Positions 47,462 through 59,156 of a stretch of DNA of 64,000 nucleotides are shown piece by piece. The number at the start of each line of letters is the position of its first letter. The stretch's first letter is position 1. The notes below the pieces were generated by a model. The model did not search any database and was not told the origin of the DNA. It was given only the letters and a program-made list of their open reading frames with translations. The translations under genes were made by a program, and so were the position numbers. Source of the stretch: Hwanghaeella grinnelliae (GTDB lineage: Bacteria > Pseudomonadota > Alphaproteobacteria > UBA8366 > Aestuariispiraceae); assembly GCF_004005845.1 (NCBI RefSeq), contig NZ_SADE01000001.1:1860001-1924000 (forward strand), read 5' to 3'.

Positions 47462-48498
47462 CCTTCAGAGCCTTTCGTGCCGACATAAGTCAGCATCTTA
47501 TCCAGCACCGCGCGGGCCTTACCGTCGTCGATGGACCGTGCGGCAAGGTCAGCGCCGGCCTTCAAGTCGGCAGCCTTGCCGGCCACGACCAGAGCAGCCC
47601 CTGCGTTCAGCAGGACGATGTCGCGGAAGGGGCCCTTCGCCCCATCGAGGACGGAGAGGATCGCTGCCGCATTGGCTTCCGGCTCACCGCCTTTGAGGTC
47701 CGCCAGAGAGGCGCGGGGTAGGCCCGCGTCTTCCGGGGTGATCTCGAACGTCGAGACGGCGCCGTCTTTCAGCGCGGCAACATAGGAGGGGCCGGTCGTG
47801 CTCAACTCGTCCAATCCGTCCGCGCCGTGGACGACCCAGGCCGATTTGGTCCCGACATTACCCAATGTCTTGGCCATCGGTTCGATCCATTTCCGGTCGA
47901 AAGTCCCGACCAGAAGGCTGTCCACCATCGCCGGGTTAGAGAGCGGGCCGAGAATGTTGAAGATCGTGCGGATGCCCATTTCAACACGGGTCGGGCCCAC
48001 ATTTCGCATCGCCCCGTGATGCCGGGGCGCCATCAGGAATCCGACACCTGCATCTGCGATCGCACGTTCCACGTCGGACAATTCCGCTTCCAAATCGATG
48101 CCGAGCGCTGTCAGCACATCGGCGGAGCCGCTTTTGGACGTGAAAGCGCGGTTGCCATGCTTGGCCACCGGCACGCCCGCACCCGCCGTTACGAAGGCCG
48201 AGGCGGTGGAAATGTTGTAGGTGCCCGATGCATCCCCGCCGGTGCCGACGATGTCCATAGCGCCTTCCGGGGCCTTCACGCGCAGAACCTTTGAACGCAT
48301 GACCCGGACCGCGCCGGTAATCTCGTCAACCGTTTCGCCGCGCACCCGCAGCGCCATAAGGAAACCGCCCATCTGGGACGGCGTAGCGTCACCGGACATG
48401 ACGATGTCGAAGGCGGCCTCAGCCTGTTCCTTGGACAACGCCGCGCCGTCGGCGACGATCCCCAGGATTTCCTTGAAGTCCGAAATACCCGCACTCAT
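47458..48498 (-). CDS. trpD: anthranilate phosphoribosyltransferase
   Basis: Transfers phosphoribosyl from PRPP to anthranilate in tryptophan synthesis. It is 346 residues from ATG 48498; the frame extends to 48603, but the added residues are not family-like. Landmarks are the PRPP loop [55 protein letters not shown] and [14 protein letters not shown]. It overlaps trpC by 4 bases and follows trpG after 132 bases. Confidence 0.96.
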   Translation of the reverse strand: MSAGISDFKEILGIVADGAALSKEQAEAAFDIVMSGDATPSQMGGFLMALRVRGETVDEITGAVRVMRSKVLRVKAPEGAMDIVGTGGDASGTYNISTASAFVTAGAGVPVAKHGNRAFTSKSGSADVLTALGIDLEAELSDVERAIADAGVGFLMAPRHHGAMRNVGPTRVEMGIRTIFNILGPLSNPAMVDSLLVGTFDRKWIEPMAKTLGNVGTKSAWVVHGADGLDELSTTGPSYVAALKDGAVSTFEITPEDAGLPRASLADLKGGEPEANAAAILSVLDGAKGPFRDIVLLNAGAALVVAGKAADLKAGADLAARSIDDGKARAVLDKMLTYVGTKGSEG

Positions 48499-48630
48499 AC
48501 CATTTGCCCCGTTATCTGTACCGCCCATCTTGCTGTTCCAGGGCCGTTTTCCGGCCGGCGGCGTGTTCGTTTCTCCCAGTCGGCACTCTAAACCGGCTGT
48601 CACGATTGTGGTTGGCCCGTCACCTTGGAA

Positions 48631-49230
48631 TCAAGCCGCTTTCGACCTTCGCCATGGTGTTTCGGTGAGGGTGAGGAAATTCCGCAGCAAGGCGTGGCCA
48701 TGCTCGGTTGCGATACTTTCAGGATGGAATTGCACCCCGTGTATCGGCAATTCGCGGTGTTGTAGCCCCATGACCACGTCATCTTCGGTTTCCGCGGTTA
48801 CCTCAAGGCAGTCGGGAAGCGTTGCGCGTTCCACGACCAGGCTGTGATAGCGCGTGGCTTTCAGAGGGCTAGGCAGGCCCGCGAACACGCCTTTGCCCGA
48901 ATGACGGATTTCACCGACCTTGCCATGCATGATGCTGGGCGCCTGGACGACCTTGCCGCCGAAATGTTGTCCGAAGGATTGATGTCCGAGGCAAACGCCG
49001 AGCAGGGGGAAGCCGTGTTCCTCCGCGGCGGCGACAATATCCAAGCTGATTCCGGCTTTATCCGGATTGCAAGGACCGGGTGATATCACCACGCCCGACG
49101 GGTTCTGCGCCACGACATCGACCGCTGACAGGGCGTCATTGCGATGAACGACGGTCTCCGCGCCCAATTCGCCCAGGAAATGGACTAGATTGTAGGTGAA
49201 ACTGTCGTAGTTATCGATCAGCACCAACAT
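48631..49230 (-). CDS. trpG: anthranilate synthase component II (glutamine amidotransferase)
   Basis: Supplies ammonia from glutamine to TrpE for anthranilate synthesis; in some bacteria the same subunit also serves PabB. The 199 residues are a class I amidotransferase: [19 protein letters not shown] at the N-terminus, [10 protein letters not shown], nucleophile Cys80 in [13 protein letters not shown], and the His-Glu pair in [14 protein letters not shown]. trpE is 2 kb away, on the same strand, with two other genes in between. Confidence 0.96.
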   Translation of the reverse strand: MLVLIDNYDSFTYNLVHFLGELGAETVVHRNDALSAVDVVAQNPSGVVISPGPCNPDKAGISLDIVAAAEEHGFPLLGVCLGHQSFGQHFGGKVVQAPSIMHGKVGEIRHSGKGVFAGLPSPLKATRYHSLVVERATLPDCLEVTAETEDDVVMGLQHRELPIHGVQFHPESIATEHGHALLRNFLTLTETPWRRSKAA

Positions 49231-49252
49231 GATGGGTCACTCTCTTAGATGC

Positions 49253-49272
49253 GGGCGGCCGAAGCCGCGCCC
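49253..49272 (-). other. UUCG-type hairpin upstream of trpG
   Basis: On the minus strand GGGC-GC-GGC, TTCG loop, GGC-C-GCCC form a stable stem with a C(UUCG)G tetraloop, ending 22 bases before the trpG ATG. On the plus strand it is followed by TTTT. It may affect trpG translation or message stability. No leader peptide rich in Trp codons was seen. Confidence 0.4.
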
Positions 49273-49420
49273 TTTTGGGAGATTGGACATAGCCGGAAAT
49301 CCACGACCGTTCAAACCCGTCAGCGGGTTCCTGTGCGGAAAGGTTCGATATGGCCCTTGAATCCAGTTAGTCTGGCGCGCAATTGATATGCAAATCGATC
49401 AAAGGATCGGCCCTTCTTAC

Positions 49421-50656
49421 ATGGCGCGCAAACGCACCCAAAGACACAATAAAGACCCGCAACCGCGGCGCACGGCCCGAATGCGGCGCGGCTTGGGCAA
49501 GCTTGCGCTGGTATTCGCCGGTGGTCTGGGGTTGGGTCTGGCCCTTGGGATCTGGCTGTCGGGGCCGTTGGGGCGCCCACAATCGACGGCTTTGCTGCCG
49601 CCGCTGCCGGAACAGCGGGCGGAGGGGGAACTTCGACCGGGCGACGGTCTGCCGGTGCGGATCACCCGGTCGGAACATGCGTTGAAGAATTTTAAATTCG
49701 AGGAACCGGTGAACCCGGTCGTTCCGGAAGATGCGCGGACACCGGTTCCCTTGCCGTCTAAACCGCAAACCGTAGAGCGGCAAACTGAACCCCGGCCGCC
49801 GCCGAAGCCCAAGGAAGCCGCAACGAACAACGTCGCCGCATTGCCGCCATCGACACCGCCAAAACCGGTTTCGGCCCCGGTTGAAGCGGTGGAGACCGCC
49901 TTGCCGCCCGCGATTCCCGATGCACCGGATGCGCCCGCTTGGATCAAGAATGCGGCGCTGTCCGAACCGGTTCTGGGTGAACCGATGATCGCCATAGTCA
50001 TCGACGATTTGGGGATAGACCAGCCACGGACGGCGCGGACCATAGCGTTGAACGGGCTTTTGACGCTGTCCTTCATCCCCTATGGCTATCATCTGCGGGA
50101 ACATGTGCGGGAAGCACGCGCCCAGGGCCATGAAGTGATGCTGCACCTTCCCATGGAACCGGTGAACCCGGATGTTGACCCTGGCCCGAACGCATTGATG
50201 GCGGGTATGAAGCCTGAAGTTCTGTCGCAGCGGCTGGATTGGGCACTCGATCAATTCGACGGTTATGTGGGGATCAACAACCACATGGGAAGCCGATTCA
50301 CGGCGTGGGAGCCGGGCATGCGGATCGTGTTGGAGCGATTGCGGCGGAAAGGCTATCTATTCCTGGATTCGATCACCACACAGGAAACCAAAGGATACCG
50401 GCTGGCGCGCAGCATGGGGATTGCGAACGCTACGCGGGATGTCTTTCTGGATCACGACATGCGGCGCGAAGCCGTCGCCGCCGCGCTGGCGAAAACCGAA
50501 AGAATTGCCCGGGACAAGGGATATGCGGTCGCCATCGGGCATCCGCATGACGGTACCTTGGAGGAACTGAGGACGTGGCTGCCGACGTTGAAGGCGAAGG
50601 GCATTCAATTGGTACCGGTCAGCACCATCGTGCGCCTTACCAATCCAAGCGGTTAG
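49421..50656 (+). CDS. divergent polysaccharide deacetylase (YibQ-like)
   Basis: Membrane-anchored or exported protein of the divergent polysaccharide deacetylase family (DUF610/YibQ). From ATG 49421 it has 411 residues; an ATG at 49388 is possible. It has a basic N-terminus with an anchor helix (about 27-47, [19 protein letters not shown]), a long Pro-rich linker (about 60-185), then the NodB-like barrel from about 195: IAIVIDDLGIDQPRTARTIA, HEVMLHLPMEP, VGINNHMGSRFT, LFLDSITTQETKG and AIGHPHDGTLEEL. The His and Asp residues suggest a metal-dependent hydrolase; its substrate is not established. It is on the plus strand inside the minus-strand trp region. Confidence 0.88.
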   Translation: MARKRTQRHNKDPQPRRTARMRRGLGKLALVFAGGLGLGLALGIWLSGPLGRPQSTALLPPLPEQRAEGELRPGDGLPVRITRSEHALKNFKFEEPVNPVVPEDARTPVPLPSKPQTVERQTEPRPPPKPKEAATNNVAALPPSTPPKPVSAPVEAVETALPPAIPDAPDAPAWIKNAALSEPVLGEPMIAIVIDDLGIDQPRTARTIALNGLLTLSFIPYGYHLREHVREARAQGHEVMLHLPMEPVNPDVDPGPNALMAGMKPEVLSQRLDWALDQFDGYVGINNHMGSRFTAWEPGMRIVLERLRRKGYLFLDSITTQETKGYRLARSMGIANATRDVFLDHDMRREAVAAALAKTERIARDKGYAVAIGHPHDGTLEELRTWLPTLKAKGIQLVPVSTIVRLTNPSG

Positions 50657-51186
50657 GCGGTCTCTCCAGCCTGGAAATCACGGCGTGTCAGCGCGTATGA
50701 CCTGCAGGGCCTGCCAAGATGCATTGCATCACCGATGAATTGCATCCCGATCTTCTCCGCGACCCGATGCGACCTCTCGTTTCTTGAATCGATATCGGCG
50801 GTGACTCGTTCCAAGCCGACCGTTGTGAAAGCGTGATGGAGGATCGGCCGCGCCGCCTCCGGCGCATATCCATAGCCCCAGGATGCCCTGTTCAGGCGCC
50901 ACCCGATTTCAATCTCGGGCCCGAAACCGTCGCAAGGGATGAGGAGAATCCAGCCGAGGAAGGCATTCGGTTCCTGCTCGGGAAATATGGACCAATATCC
51001 AAGCCCTTCGCCAAAGTCAGCGTCGATACGTTCGCGCAGGAATTTCTCGTGAAGGGCGGCATCGCCCCAGGGACCGACGACAAATTTCGTTACTTCCGGG
51101 TCGCGGTCCATGGCAAGGCAGGCCTCGAAGTCGTCATCCGTCCGTGGCCTGATCAAAAGTCGGTCGGTTTCAAAACTTGGCAGCAT
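50653..51186 (-). CDS. GNAT-family N-acetyltransferase (RimJ/RimL-like)
   Basis: 177-residue acetyltransferase. It begins FETDRLLIRPRTDDDFEACL, the typical start of the RimJ/RimL branch, and has EIGWRLNRASWGYGYAPEAA (strand 4 and the acetyl-CoA loop, with G-Y-G-Y-A), LERVTADIDSRNERSHRVAE and KIGMQFIGDAM. Its role could be acetylation of a ribosomal protein, an antibiotic or a metabolite; the sequence does not say. It converges with the deacetylase gene (4-base overlap) and lies 60 bases after trpE, so it may be in the trpE transcript. Confidence 0.88.
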   Translation of the reverse strand: MLPSFETDRLLIRPRTDDDFEACLAMDRDPEVTKFVVGPWGDAALHEKFLRERIDADFGEGLGYWSIFPEQEPNAFLGWILLIPCDGFGPEIEIGWRLNRASWGYGYAPEAARPILHHAFTTVGLERVTADIDSRNERSHRVAEKIGMQFIGDAMHLGRPCRSYALTRRDFQAGETA

Positions 51187-51246
51187 GGAAACCCTTGAAT
51201 TTTCTGTCCTCGGTTTCCGGTCTCGGCGACAAGGGCAGGATGCCGA

Positions 51247-52770
51247 TCAGTTAGAGCCAATCGAGAAGCGGACGGCTTCCTCCGCGGCGCGGACAAGCGC
51301 CTTGGCCTTGTTGACGCATTCCTGATACTCCGAAGTCGGATCGCTGTCATAGACGATGCCGGCACCGGCCTGGACCGACATTGTGCCGTCCTTCACCACT
51401 GCGGTGCGGAGCGTGATGCAGGTATCCATCGCACCATCCGCGCCGAAATAGCCGATACAGCCGGCGTAGATGCCGCGTCTTTCCGGTTCCAACTCATCAA
51501 TGATTTCCATGGCCCGAACCTTGGGGGCGCCGGAAACCGTGCCGGCCGGGAAACCGGCCATCAATGCGGTCAGCACGTCGATGCCGTCTTTCGCGTCGCC
51601 TTCGACATTGGAGACGATATGCATGACGTGGCTGTAATACTCGACGATATTCCTGTCGGTGACCGTTACCGAACCGATTTTGGCGACGCGACCGACATCG
51701 TTGCGGCCAAGATCCAGCAGCATCAGGTGTTCCGCCAGTTCCTTGGGATCGTTCAGCAGGCTCGCCGCATTTGCGTCGTCTTCCGCCTTGTTCGCTCCGC
51801 GCGGCCGGGTCCCGGCGATCGGGCGGATGGTTACCTTGCCGTCGCGCAAACGGACCAGGATTTCAGGGCTGGATCCGACAATGGAGAAATCGCCCGTCGA
51901 AAATCCGCCGAAATCCAAGAAAAACAGGAAAGGAGAGGGGTTGGTTCGCCGCAAAGCGCGATACAGCGCAAAGGGCGCCAGGTTGAACGGCGTTTCGAAT
52001 CGCTGGCTCAACACCACCTGAAAGATATCGCCGGCGCGGATATAGTCTTTCGCCTTGGAAACCATCGCCTTGTAGTCATCCGCGGACATGTTCGAGACCG
52101 GTTCGGGCATTTCGTCCAAACTGGCCCGTGAACGGCTTCCATGGGGGACCGACCGTTCCAGCGCTGTGCAGGCCGCGTCCAGGCGGCTGACAGCCGCGTC
52201 ATAAGCGTCGAAGGCGCTGACAGCAGAATTCGGGCGGACCGGTGTGACGATGGTGATGATGTCTTCGATCGTATCGAATACCGCCATCACCGTCGGGCGC
52301 ATATAGAGCCCATCCGGCGTGTTCATCGCGGCCGGGTTGGTGTCGGGAATATTCTCGACCAGCCGGATCGTGTCGTAGCTCATATACCCGAACAGACCGG
52401 CGGCCATCGGCGGCAGTTCTTCCGGCAAGTCGATCCGGGACTCGTCAAGAAGCGACCGGAGAGAGTCAATGGAAGTGGCGTCTTCCGGCTCGAACCGATC
52501 GGCGTTTTCCAAAGCGCGGCGGTTGATTTCCGCGCTTGTGCCATTGCAGCGCCAGATCAGGTCGGGGCGGATGCCGATGAAGGAATACCGTCCGCGTATG
52601 GCGCCGCCTTCGACCGACTCCAGCAGGAAGGAATTGGGTTTCCCGGCCGCCAGTTTCATATAGGCGGAAACCGGCGTTTCCAAATCTGCGACCACACGCG
52701 TCCAGACGACCTGAGGCGCGCCCGCCGCATAGCGTTCCGCGAAGTCATCCGGTTCCGGGCTTATCTGCAT
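51247..52770 (-). CDS. trpE: anthranilate synthase component I
   Basis: Makes anthranilate from chorismate together with TrpG; feedback-inhibited by tryptophan. It is 507 residues from the ATG at 52770; the frame extends to 52986, but that part overlaps ppiD and is not TrpE-like. Visible are FLLESVEGGAIRGRYSFIG (about 48-66, part of the Trp-binding region), FFLDFGGFSTGDFSIVGSSP, TIRPIAGTRPRG, DLGRNDVGRVAKIGSV and AGFPAGTVSGAPKVRAMEII. It is separate from trpG here, whereas in other alphaproteobacteria the two are adjacent or fused. Confidence 0.96.
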   Translation of the reverse strand: MQISPEPDDFAERYAAGAPQVVWTRVVADLETPVSAYMKLAAGKPNSFLLESVEGGAIRGRYSFIGIRPDLIWRCNGTSAEINRRALENADRFEPEDATSIDSLRSLLDESRIDLPEELPPMAAGLFGYMSYDTIRLVENIPDTNPAAMNTPDGLYMRPTVMAVFDTIEDIITIVTPVRPNSAVSAFDAYDAAVSRLDAACTALERSVPHGSRSRASLDEMPEPVSNMSADDYKAMVSKAKDYIRAGDIFQVVLSQRFETPFNLAPFALYRALRRTNPSPFLFFLDFGGFSTGDFSIVGSSPEILVRLRDGKVTIRPIAGTRPRGANKAEDDANAASLLNDPKELAEHLMLLDLGRNDVGRVAKIGSVTVTDRNIVEYYSHVMHIVSNVEGDAKDGIDVLTALMAGFPAGTVSGAPKVRAMEIIDELEPERRGIYAGCIGYFGADGAMDTCITLRTAVVKDGTMSVQAGAGIVYDSDPTSEYQECVNKAKALVRAAEEAVRFSIGSN

Positions 52771-52846
52771 GGCACGTCGAAGTCCTAGGCCCGGCCGGAC
52801 CGTAATGTCAGGCGCGGGATAATGTACAAGCGATAGACGTGGACGA

Positions 52847-54748
52847 TCAGTTGACCCCGCCGGGGAAATAAACCTGATCGACAACGTCCTGTTTGATGGT
52901 GACGTCGTATTCGTCTTCCAAAGCGTCCCGGAATTGGGCCAGCAAATCATTGCCGATGCCGCGGGACAGTTCACGTTCAAGCGCACTAACCTGCTCGGCC
53001 GTGCCGGAGTCGGTCATGTTGACTTCATTCACGACATCGAGGACGGCAATGGTGTACCCGTCGAAGGTGCGGCCCAGGAACACGTCCCCGATCTTGCCTT
53101 CGAAAAGCTGCGACCGGATGACCGAGGGCAGGGGGGCTGAGCCTGCACCTTCCCTGGTCAGCAAGCCGGTGGTCGACCAATTGTAGCCTTGTTCCTCGGC
53201 GACCGCTTCCACGGTGCGGCCTTCTTCCAGCTTGGCCTTGGCTGCTTCCGCTTGCGGCTTGGCACGCTCAAAACGCTGTTCCGTTGCCCAAGCATCGACG
53301 ACGGCCGGACGGATTTCATCCAGCGGCGGAATCTGGCTTTCGGTGATGCCGTCTGTGCGCAGGACAAAATAGCCGTTGTTGGAGGTTTCAACCAACAGAC
53401 TGTCCATGCCGGCATCCGTTTCATACAGAGTGGCCAGGAACTGGGCCGATTCCGGCAGGTCCAGCGGCTTCCCATCCGCATCGCGGCCCGATTGGCTGAC
53501 CGCGTCGAGTTTTTGGACCTTTAGGTTCAACAAGGCGGCCGCTTCTTCCAGGGTCGCACCACCGCCAAGCTGGTCATCCAGATCGGTTGACAGCGTATAG
53601 ACCACTTCAATCGCCTTGGACGCTGCGAGATCGGCGCGGATGGTGTCGCGGACTTCATCCAAGCTCTGTTGGCTGCCGTCCAGAATATCGGTCGCCTGCA
53701 CCAGAAACCACCCGAACACCCCTTCGGTCGCTTCCGACGTTTCTCCTTTTTCGAGGGAGAAAGCCGCATCCTGCAACGCCGGGTCGGGCAATTGGCCGCG
53801 GGTCATCGTGCCAAGCTCGACTACATCAGAACCGGCGCCGGCCACTTCGGCGGCGACATCCGCGAAGTCTTCGCCGTCACGGATACGCTTTAGAGCGGCC
53901 TTGGCGGTTTCTTCATCGGGAAGCAGCATCTGTCGCAATGTACGGCGTTCGGGGACGGTGAATTCGGCGATGCGTGCCTGGTAGGCGTCTTCGATTTCCT
54001 GCTCACCGACTTCGATTTCGGCCTGAAGTGCCTGCGGATCCAGATGGATATAGCTCACCGCGCGCAGTTCGGGGCGGCGGAATTCTTCCTTGTTTTCGTC
54101 GAAATAGGCGCTGATTTCGCTGTCGCTCGGCTCACCCACATCCACGGTCTCGTCTATGGAAACCGTCAGATAGGTCGCGCTGCGCGTTTCGTTGCGCCAG
54201 GCATAAAGCCGTTCGGACAGCGACTTCGGGGCACCGGCGCCGGATACCATTGATTCCAGCAACTGGCGGCGCGCAATTTCCTGACGCACGGCGGCGACAT
54301 AGGCCCGCTCGGTCAGGCCGGAGAATTGCAGAAATCCTTGATAAACGGCTCTATCGAACTGTCCGGTGCTGCCGCGGAAATTGGGATTGCTCTGTATCGC
54401 GCGGACGACAGCGCTGTCCGGGGCGGCGAGGCCAAGATTGTTGGCCTCCTGATCGACCAGGCTTTGCGCCACCAGTCCATCCAGCGCGCGGTTCGCTAAC
54501 CCAAGGGCTTGCGCCGTTTCCGGTTCGATCTGACCCAGATTGGCCTGCCGCAAGCTTTCGTTATAGGCGCGCGACAACTGCTGGGCGGAGATCTCGTCCT
54601 TGCCGACATAGGCAGCGGTCGTGCCCAAGGTCGAGCCGCCCGTGACATAGTCGGCGATGCCCCATGCCCCGAAGCTGATGATAAGGACACCGAAGATGAA
54701 AATCTTCGCAAAGGTCGAGCTTGCGGTTTTCCGCATGGCGGCGAGCAT
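52847..54748 (-). CDS. ppiD: PpiD-like SurA N-terminal/parvulin foldase
   Basis: Inner-membrane-anchored periplasmic chaperone with a parvulin-type peptidyl-prolyl isomerase domain that helps proteins leaving the Sec channel. It is 633 residues from ATG 54748, which has GGGAG 8 bases upstream; the frame continues to 54784 without support. It has one N-terminal anchor (about 13-31, AKIFIFGVLIISFGAWGIA), a SurA-like helical chaperone domain (about 35-240), a parvulin domain (about 255-365, RRTLRQMLLPDEETAKAALK to GVFGWFLVQ), and a long C-terminal region. It is 76 bases before trpE and divergent from tpiA. Confidence 0.92.
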   Translation of the reverse strand: MLAAMRKTASSTFAKIFIFGVLIISFGAWGIADYVTGGSTLGTTAAYVGKDEISAQQLSRAYNESLRQANLGQIEPETAQALGLANRALDGLVAQSLVDQEANNLGLAAPDSAVVRAIQSNPNFRGSTGQFDRAVYQGFLQFSGLTERAYVAAVRQEIARRQLLESMVSGAGAPKSLSERLYAWRNETRSATYLTVSIDETVDVGEPSDSEISAYFDENKEEFRRPELRAVSYIHLDPQALQAEIEVGEQEIEDAYQARIAEFTVPERRTLRQMLLPDEETAKAALKRIRDGEDFADVAAEVAGAGSDVVELGTMTRGQLPDPALQDAAFSLEKGETSEATEGVFGWFLVQATDILDGSQQSLDEVRDTIRADLAASKAIEVVYTLSTDLDDQLGGGATLEEAAALLNLKVQKLDAVSQSGRDADGKPLDLPESAQFLATLYETDAGMDSLLVETSNNGYFVLRTDGITESQIPPLDEIRPAVVDAWATEQRFERAKPQAEAAKAKLEEGRTVEAVAEEQGYNWSTTGLLTREGAGSAPLPSVIRSQLFEGKIGDVFLGRTFDGYTIAVLDVVNEVNMTDSGTAEQVSALERELSRGIGNDLLAQFRDALEDEYDVTIKQDVVDQVYFPGGVN

Positions 54749-55119
54749 GCCGAAATCTCCCGAGATTGTTTTGGCGGGCTGCACTTCATTCCCTGTTGCG
54801 CATGTCCGGTTTCATTAAGCCGAATAGTGCGCGGGCGAAGGTAAGCCACCCGTACCGTCGTAAAGGCCGCGGATCATAGAAGGCGGCTTATGCCCCTTCA
54901 AGCCATGTTTTCCCTTAATTTCACGATAGTTTAGCCGCATGGCGCCAGGACTTTTCCCCGGATGTTTGGCGTGAAGAATAGAGCAGTGTTTTTTGGGCAG
55001 GTCGATCACTGTGGAAGTGCCCCACCGACGGTGCGGTGCTATGGCCAAACCGGAGGGCGCGTGCTAAGGCGCGGCAACGTTGAATTTTGCCTACGACCAT
55101 CTTTAGAAGGGGAATGACC
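54749..55119. other. 371-base divergent ppiD-tpiA spacer
   Basis: No supported gene was seen in this spacer between divergent starts. Short open frames exist but have no family resemblance and no ribosome binding site. It must hold the promoters of both ppiD/trpE and tpiA. AT-rich patches lie near 54915-54935 and 54970-54995, and small inverted repeats are present (for example CCACCGACGGTGCGGTG near 55021). I could not choose a promoter with confidence. Confidence 0.4.
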
Positions 55120-55884
55120 ATGGCGCGGGATCGCCGTTTCTTGATTGCCGGAAACTGGAAGATGAACGGTCTTCTTCAGGACGGCGTCGATCTGGCGAAG
55201 GCAGTCGCGGCCGGGTCCGACGGACGCAAAGCGGAATTGCTTGTTTGCCCGCCGGCCACATTGATCAAACCTATTGTGGATGCGATCGGCGGCGCGGCGG
55301 TCGCTGTTGGCGGCCAGGATTGCCATTATGAGGATTCCGGCGCCTTCACCGGCGATATCAGCCCGACGATGTTGAAAGACCTCGGCTGTGGTTATGTGAT
55401 TTTGGGGCATTCCGAGCGCCGAGCCTATCACGGCGAAAGCGACGCCGAGGTCAAGGCGAAGGCCGAAGCAGCCCACGATGCGGGGCTTGTGGCGATCATC
55501 TGCGTTGGAGAAACGGAAGCCCAACGGGATGCGAACGAGACCCTGACCGTGATTTCGACCCAGCTTTACGGATCTGTGCCTGAAGCGGCCACACCCGACA
55601 ATACAGTCATCGCCTATGAACCCGTCTGGGCCATCGGTACAGGTCGCACAGCCACGCCGGAACAGGCACAGGATGTGCACGATCACATCCGGACCTATGG
55701 CATGGCGACCTTTGGGCCGGACAATTGGGATGGGGTTCGTATTCTGTACGGCGGCTCGATGAAGCCTGGAAACGCGGGTGAACTATTGTCCCAACCGGAT
55801 GTGGACGGCGGCCTGATTGGTGGCGCCAGTTTGAAGGCCGATGACTTCCTGGGCATTGCGGACGCCGCCGACTCGCTTATGTAA
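55120..55884 (+). CDS. tpiA: triosephosphate isomerase
   Basis: Interconverts glyceraldehyde 3-phosphate and dihydroxyacetone phosphate. It is 254 residues from ATG 55120, chosen because AGAAGGGG ends 7 bases before it; another ATG lies at 55114. The TIM barrel shows GNWKMNG with catalytic Lys, [14 protein letters not shown] with catalytic His, and [20 protein letters not shown] with catalytic Glu, then the phosphate loop [15 protein letters not shown]. secG follows after 187 bases, the usual neighbour in many bacteria. Confidence 0.97.
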   Translation: MARDRRFLIAGNWKMNGLLQDGVDLAKAVAAGSDGRKAELLVCPPATLIKPIVDAIGGAAVAVGGQDCHYEDSGAFTGDISPTMLKDLGCGYVILGHSERRAYHGESDAEVKAKAEAAHDAGLVAIICVGETEAQRDANETLTVISTQLYGSVPEAATPDNTVIAYEPVWAIGTGRTATPEQAQDVHDHIRTYGMATFGPDNWDGVRILYGGSMKPGNAGELLSQPDVDGGLIGGASLKADDFLGIADAADSLM

Positions 55885-56071
55885 GCTATGTGGTAACCGC
55901 CATTTACTGCGGCTTGACTGTCGCGTAAGGGGCGGTATCGCGATTCCCGTTGATCATGTCTGGTCAAGCCGGGTCTGTTCCTATAGAAACCCGCGCTGTT
56001 GGCATGTGCCGCGAAACACCCTGGGACGAAATCCCCAGGGGATGAAACTCTAGAAGAATTGCTGGCGTATC

Positions 56072-56416
56072 ATGGAAACGATCCTCCTCGTTATTCACCT
56101 GTTCCTGGCCATAGGTCTGGTTGTCGTCGTTCTGATGCAACGGAGCGAAGGCGGTGCCTTGGGCATCGGCGGTGGCGGCGGTGGCGGTGGAGCCGGTGGC
56201 GGTATGTTCAGCGCCCGCGGGACGGCCAATGCCTTGACCCGTGCGACGGCGATCTTGGCCGTCTGCTTCATGACAACCAGCCTGATGCTCGCGATCATTT
56301 CCGGGCACTCCCGGACGGGCAGTTCGATACTCGATTCGGCCCCGGCAGCGTCGCAAAGCCAGGATCAGGCCCCCGCGTCGACGGATAGCCAGCCTCTCGT
56401 TCCGCTCTCTGACTAA
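56072..56416 (+). CDS. secG: preprotein translocase subunit SecG
   Basis: Small inner-membrane subunit of the SecYEG channel. It is 114 residues with helix 1 at about 2-22 (ETILLVIHLFLAIGLVVVVL), then the family segment MQRSEGGALGIG running into an unbroken Gly-rich stretch (about 33-45), GMFSARGTANALTRATAILA and helix 2 at about 57-76. The C-terminal 35 residues are rich in Ser, Ala and Gln. Position between tpiA and pyrG is typical of the class. Confidence 0.95.
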   Translation: METILLVIHLFLAIGLVVVVLMQRSEGGALGIGGGGGGGGAGGGMFSARGTANALTRATAILAVCFMTTSLMLAIISGHSRTGSSILDSAPAASQSQDQAPASTDSQPLVPLSD

Positions 56417-56516
56417 GCGGTTTGAACTTCTGAAACGCGCGGCAAGGCTGGGCTTTGCCGCGACGGCAGGCGAGTGCCATCGTCCGGATTCGCCCAAGCC
56501 TTTATTTTTTGATTAG

Positions 56517-58193
<1,677 letters not shown>

Positions 58194-58252
58194 TAACGCC
58201 GAATTCAGGGGCGTGTGCCGATATGGCTCGGCGAGAATCAAAGGAAATGACC

Positions 58253-59107
58253 ATGACTGCCGCTTCGCAGACCGTCTCAGTCGGTAACGTCACCTTCGGC
58301 AACGATCTTCCTTTCGTTCTGATCGCCGGCCCTTGCGCGATGGAAAGTCGCGATCACGCGATGGAAATGTCCCATGCGATCAAGGAGATCACCGACGATC
58401 TCGGCATCGGCTTCATCTATAAGTCTTCCTTCGACAAGGCGAACAGAACGTCGCTGACGGCACCGCGCGGCATTGGATTGTCAAAGGCAATGGATGTCTT
58501 CAACGAGGTCCGCGAAACCTATGGCTGTCCAATTCTGACCGACGTACACGCCGCTGAACAATGTGCCGCGGTCGCCGAAGCGGTCGACGTGCTGCAGATC
58601 CCGGCTTTCCTGTGTCGGCAAACGGATCTTTTGGTCGCCGCTGCCGAGACCGGGCGCGTCGTGAACGTCAAGAAAGGTCAGTTCCTGGCGCCTTGGGACA
58701 TGAAAAACGTGGTCGCCAAAATCGTGGGGGCGGGCAACCCCAATGTTCTGGTTACGGAACGCGGCGCCAGCTTTGGCTATAATACGTTGGTGACCGACTT
58801 CCGCGGCCTGCCCATTATGGCACAGCAGACCGGCAAGCCGATCGTCTTCGACGCCACCCATTCGGTGCAGCAGCCGGGCGGGCAGGGGACCACTTCCGGC
58901 GGTCAGCGCGAATTTGTTCCCGTCCTTGCCCGTGCCGCCATTGCGGTCGGCGTCGCCGCCGTTTTTATGGAAACCCACCAGGACCCGGACAACGCCCCCT
59001 CGGACGGCCCGAACATGGTCCCCCTCCATGAACTGCGCGACCTGCTCGCCACTTTGAAAGCCTTCGACAAAGTCGCCAAGCCGGCGCTGCGCCAAGCGGC
59101 GGAATAA
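58253..59107 (+). CDS. kdsA: 3-deoxy-8-phosphooctulonate synthase
   Basis: Condenses arabinose 5-phosphate and phosphoenolpyruvate to KDO 8-phosphate for LPS. It is 284 residues from ATG 58253, chosen because AAAGGA lies 7 bases before it; ATGs at 58247 and 58223 are alternatives. The TIM barrel shows [77 protein letters not shown] and [12 protein letters not shown]. The next core gene is eno, with a serine hydrolase gene inserted on the other strand. Confidence 0.97.
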   Translation: MTAASQTVSVGNVTFGNDLPFVLIAGPCAMESRDHAMEMSHAIKEITDDLGIGFIYKSSFDKANRTSLTAPRGIGLSKAMDVFNEVRETYGCPILTDVHAAEQCAAVAEAVDVLQIPAFLCRQTDLLVAAAETGRVVNVKKGQFLAPWDMKNVVAKIVGAGNPNVLVTERGASFGYNTLVTDFRGLPIMAQQTGKPIVFDATHSVQQPGGQGTTSGGQREFVPVLARAAIAVGVAAVFMETHQDPDNAPSDGPNMVPLHELRDLLATLKAFDKVAKPALRQAAE

Positions 59108-59156
59108 CCTGGAACACGACGGTTCCGTGATTTGATTGCCTGTTTTCGCGGGTAGG

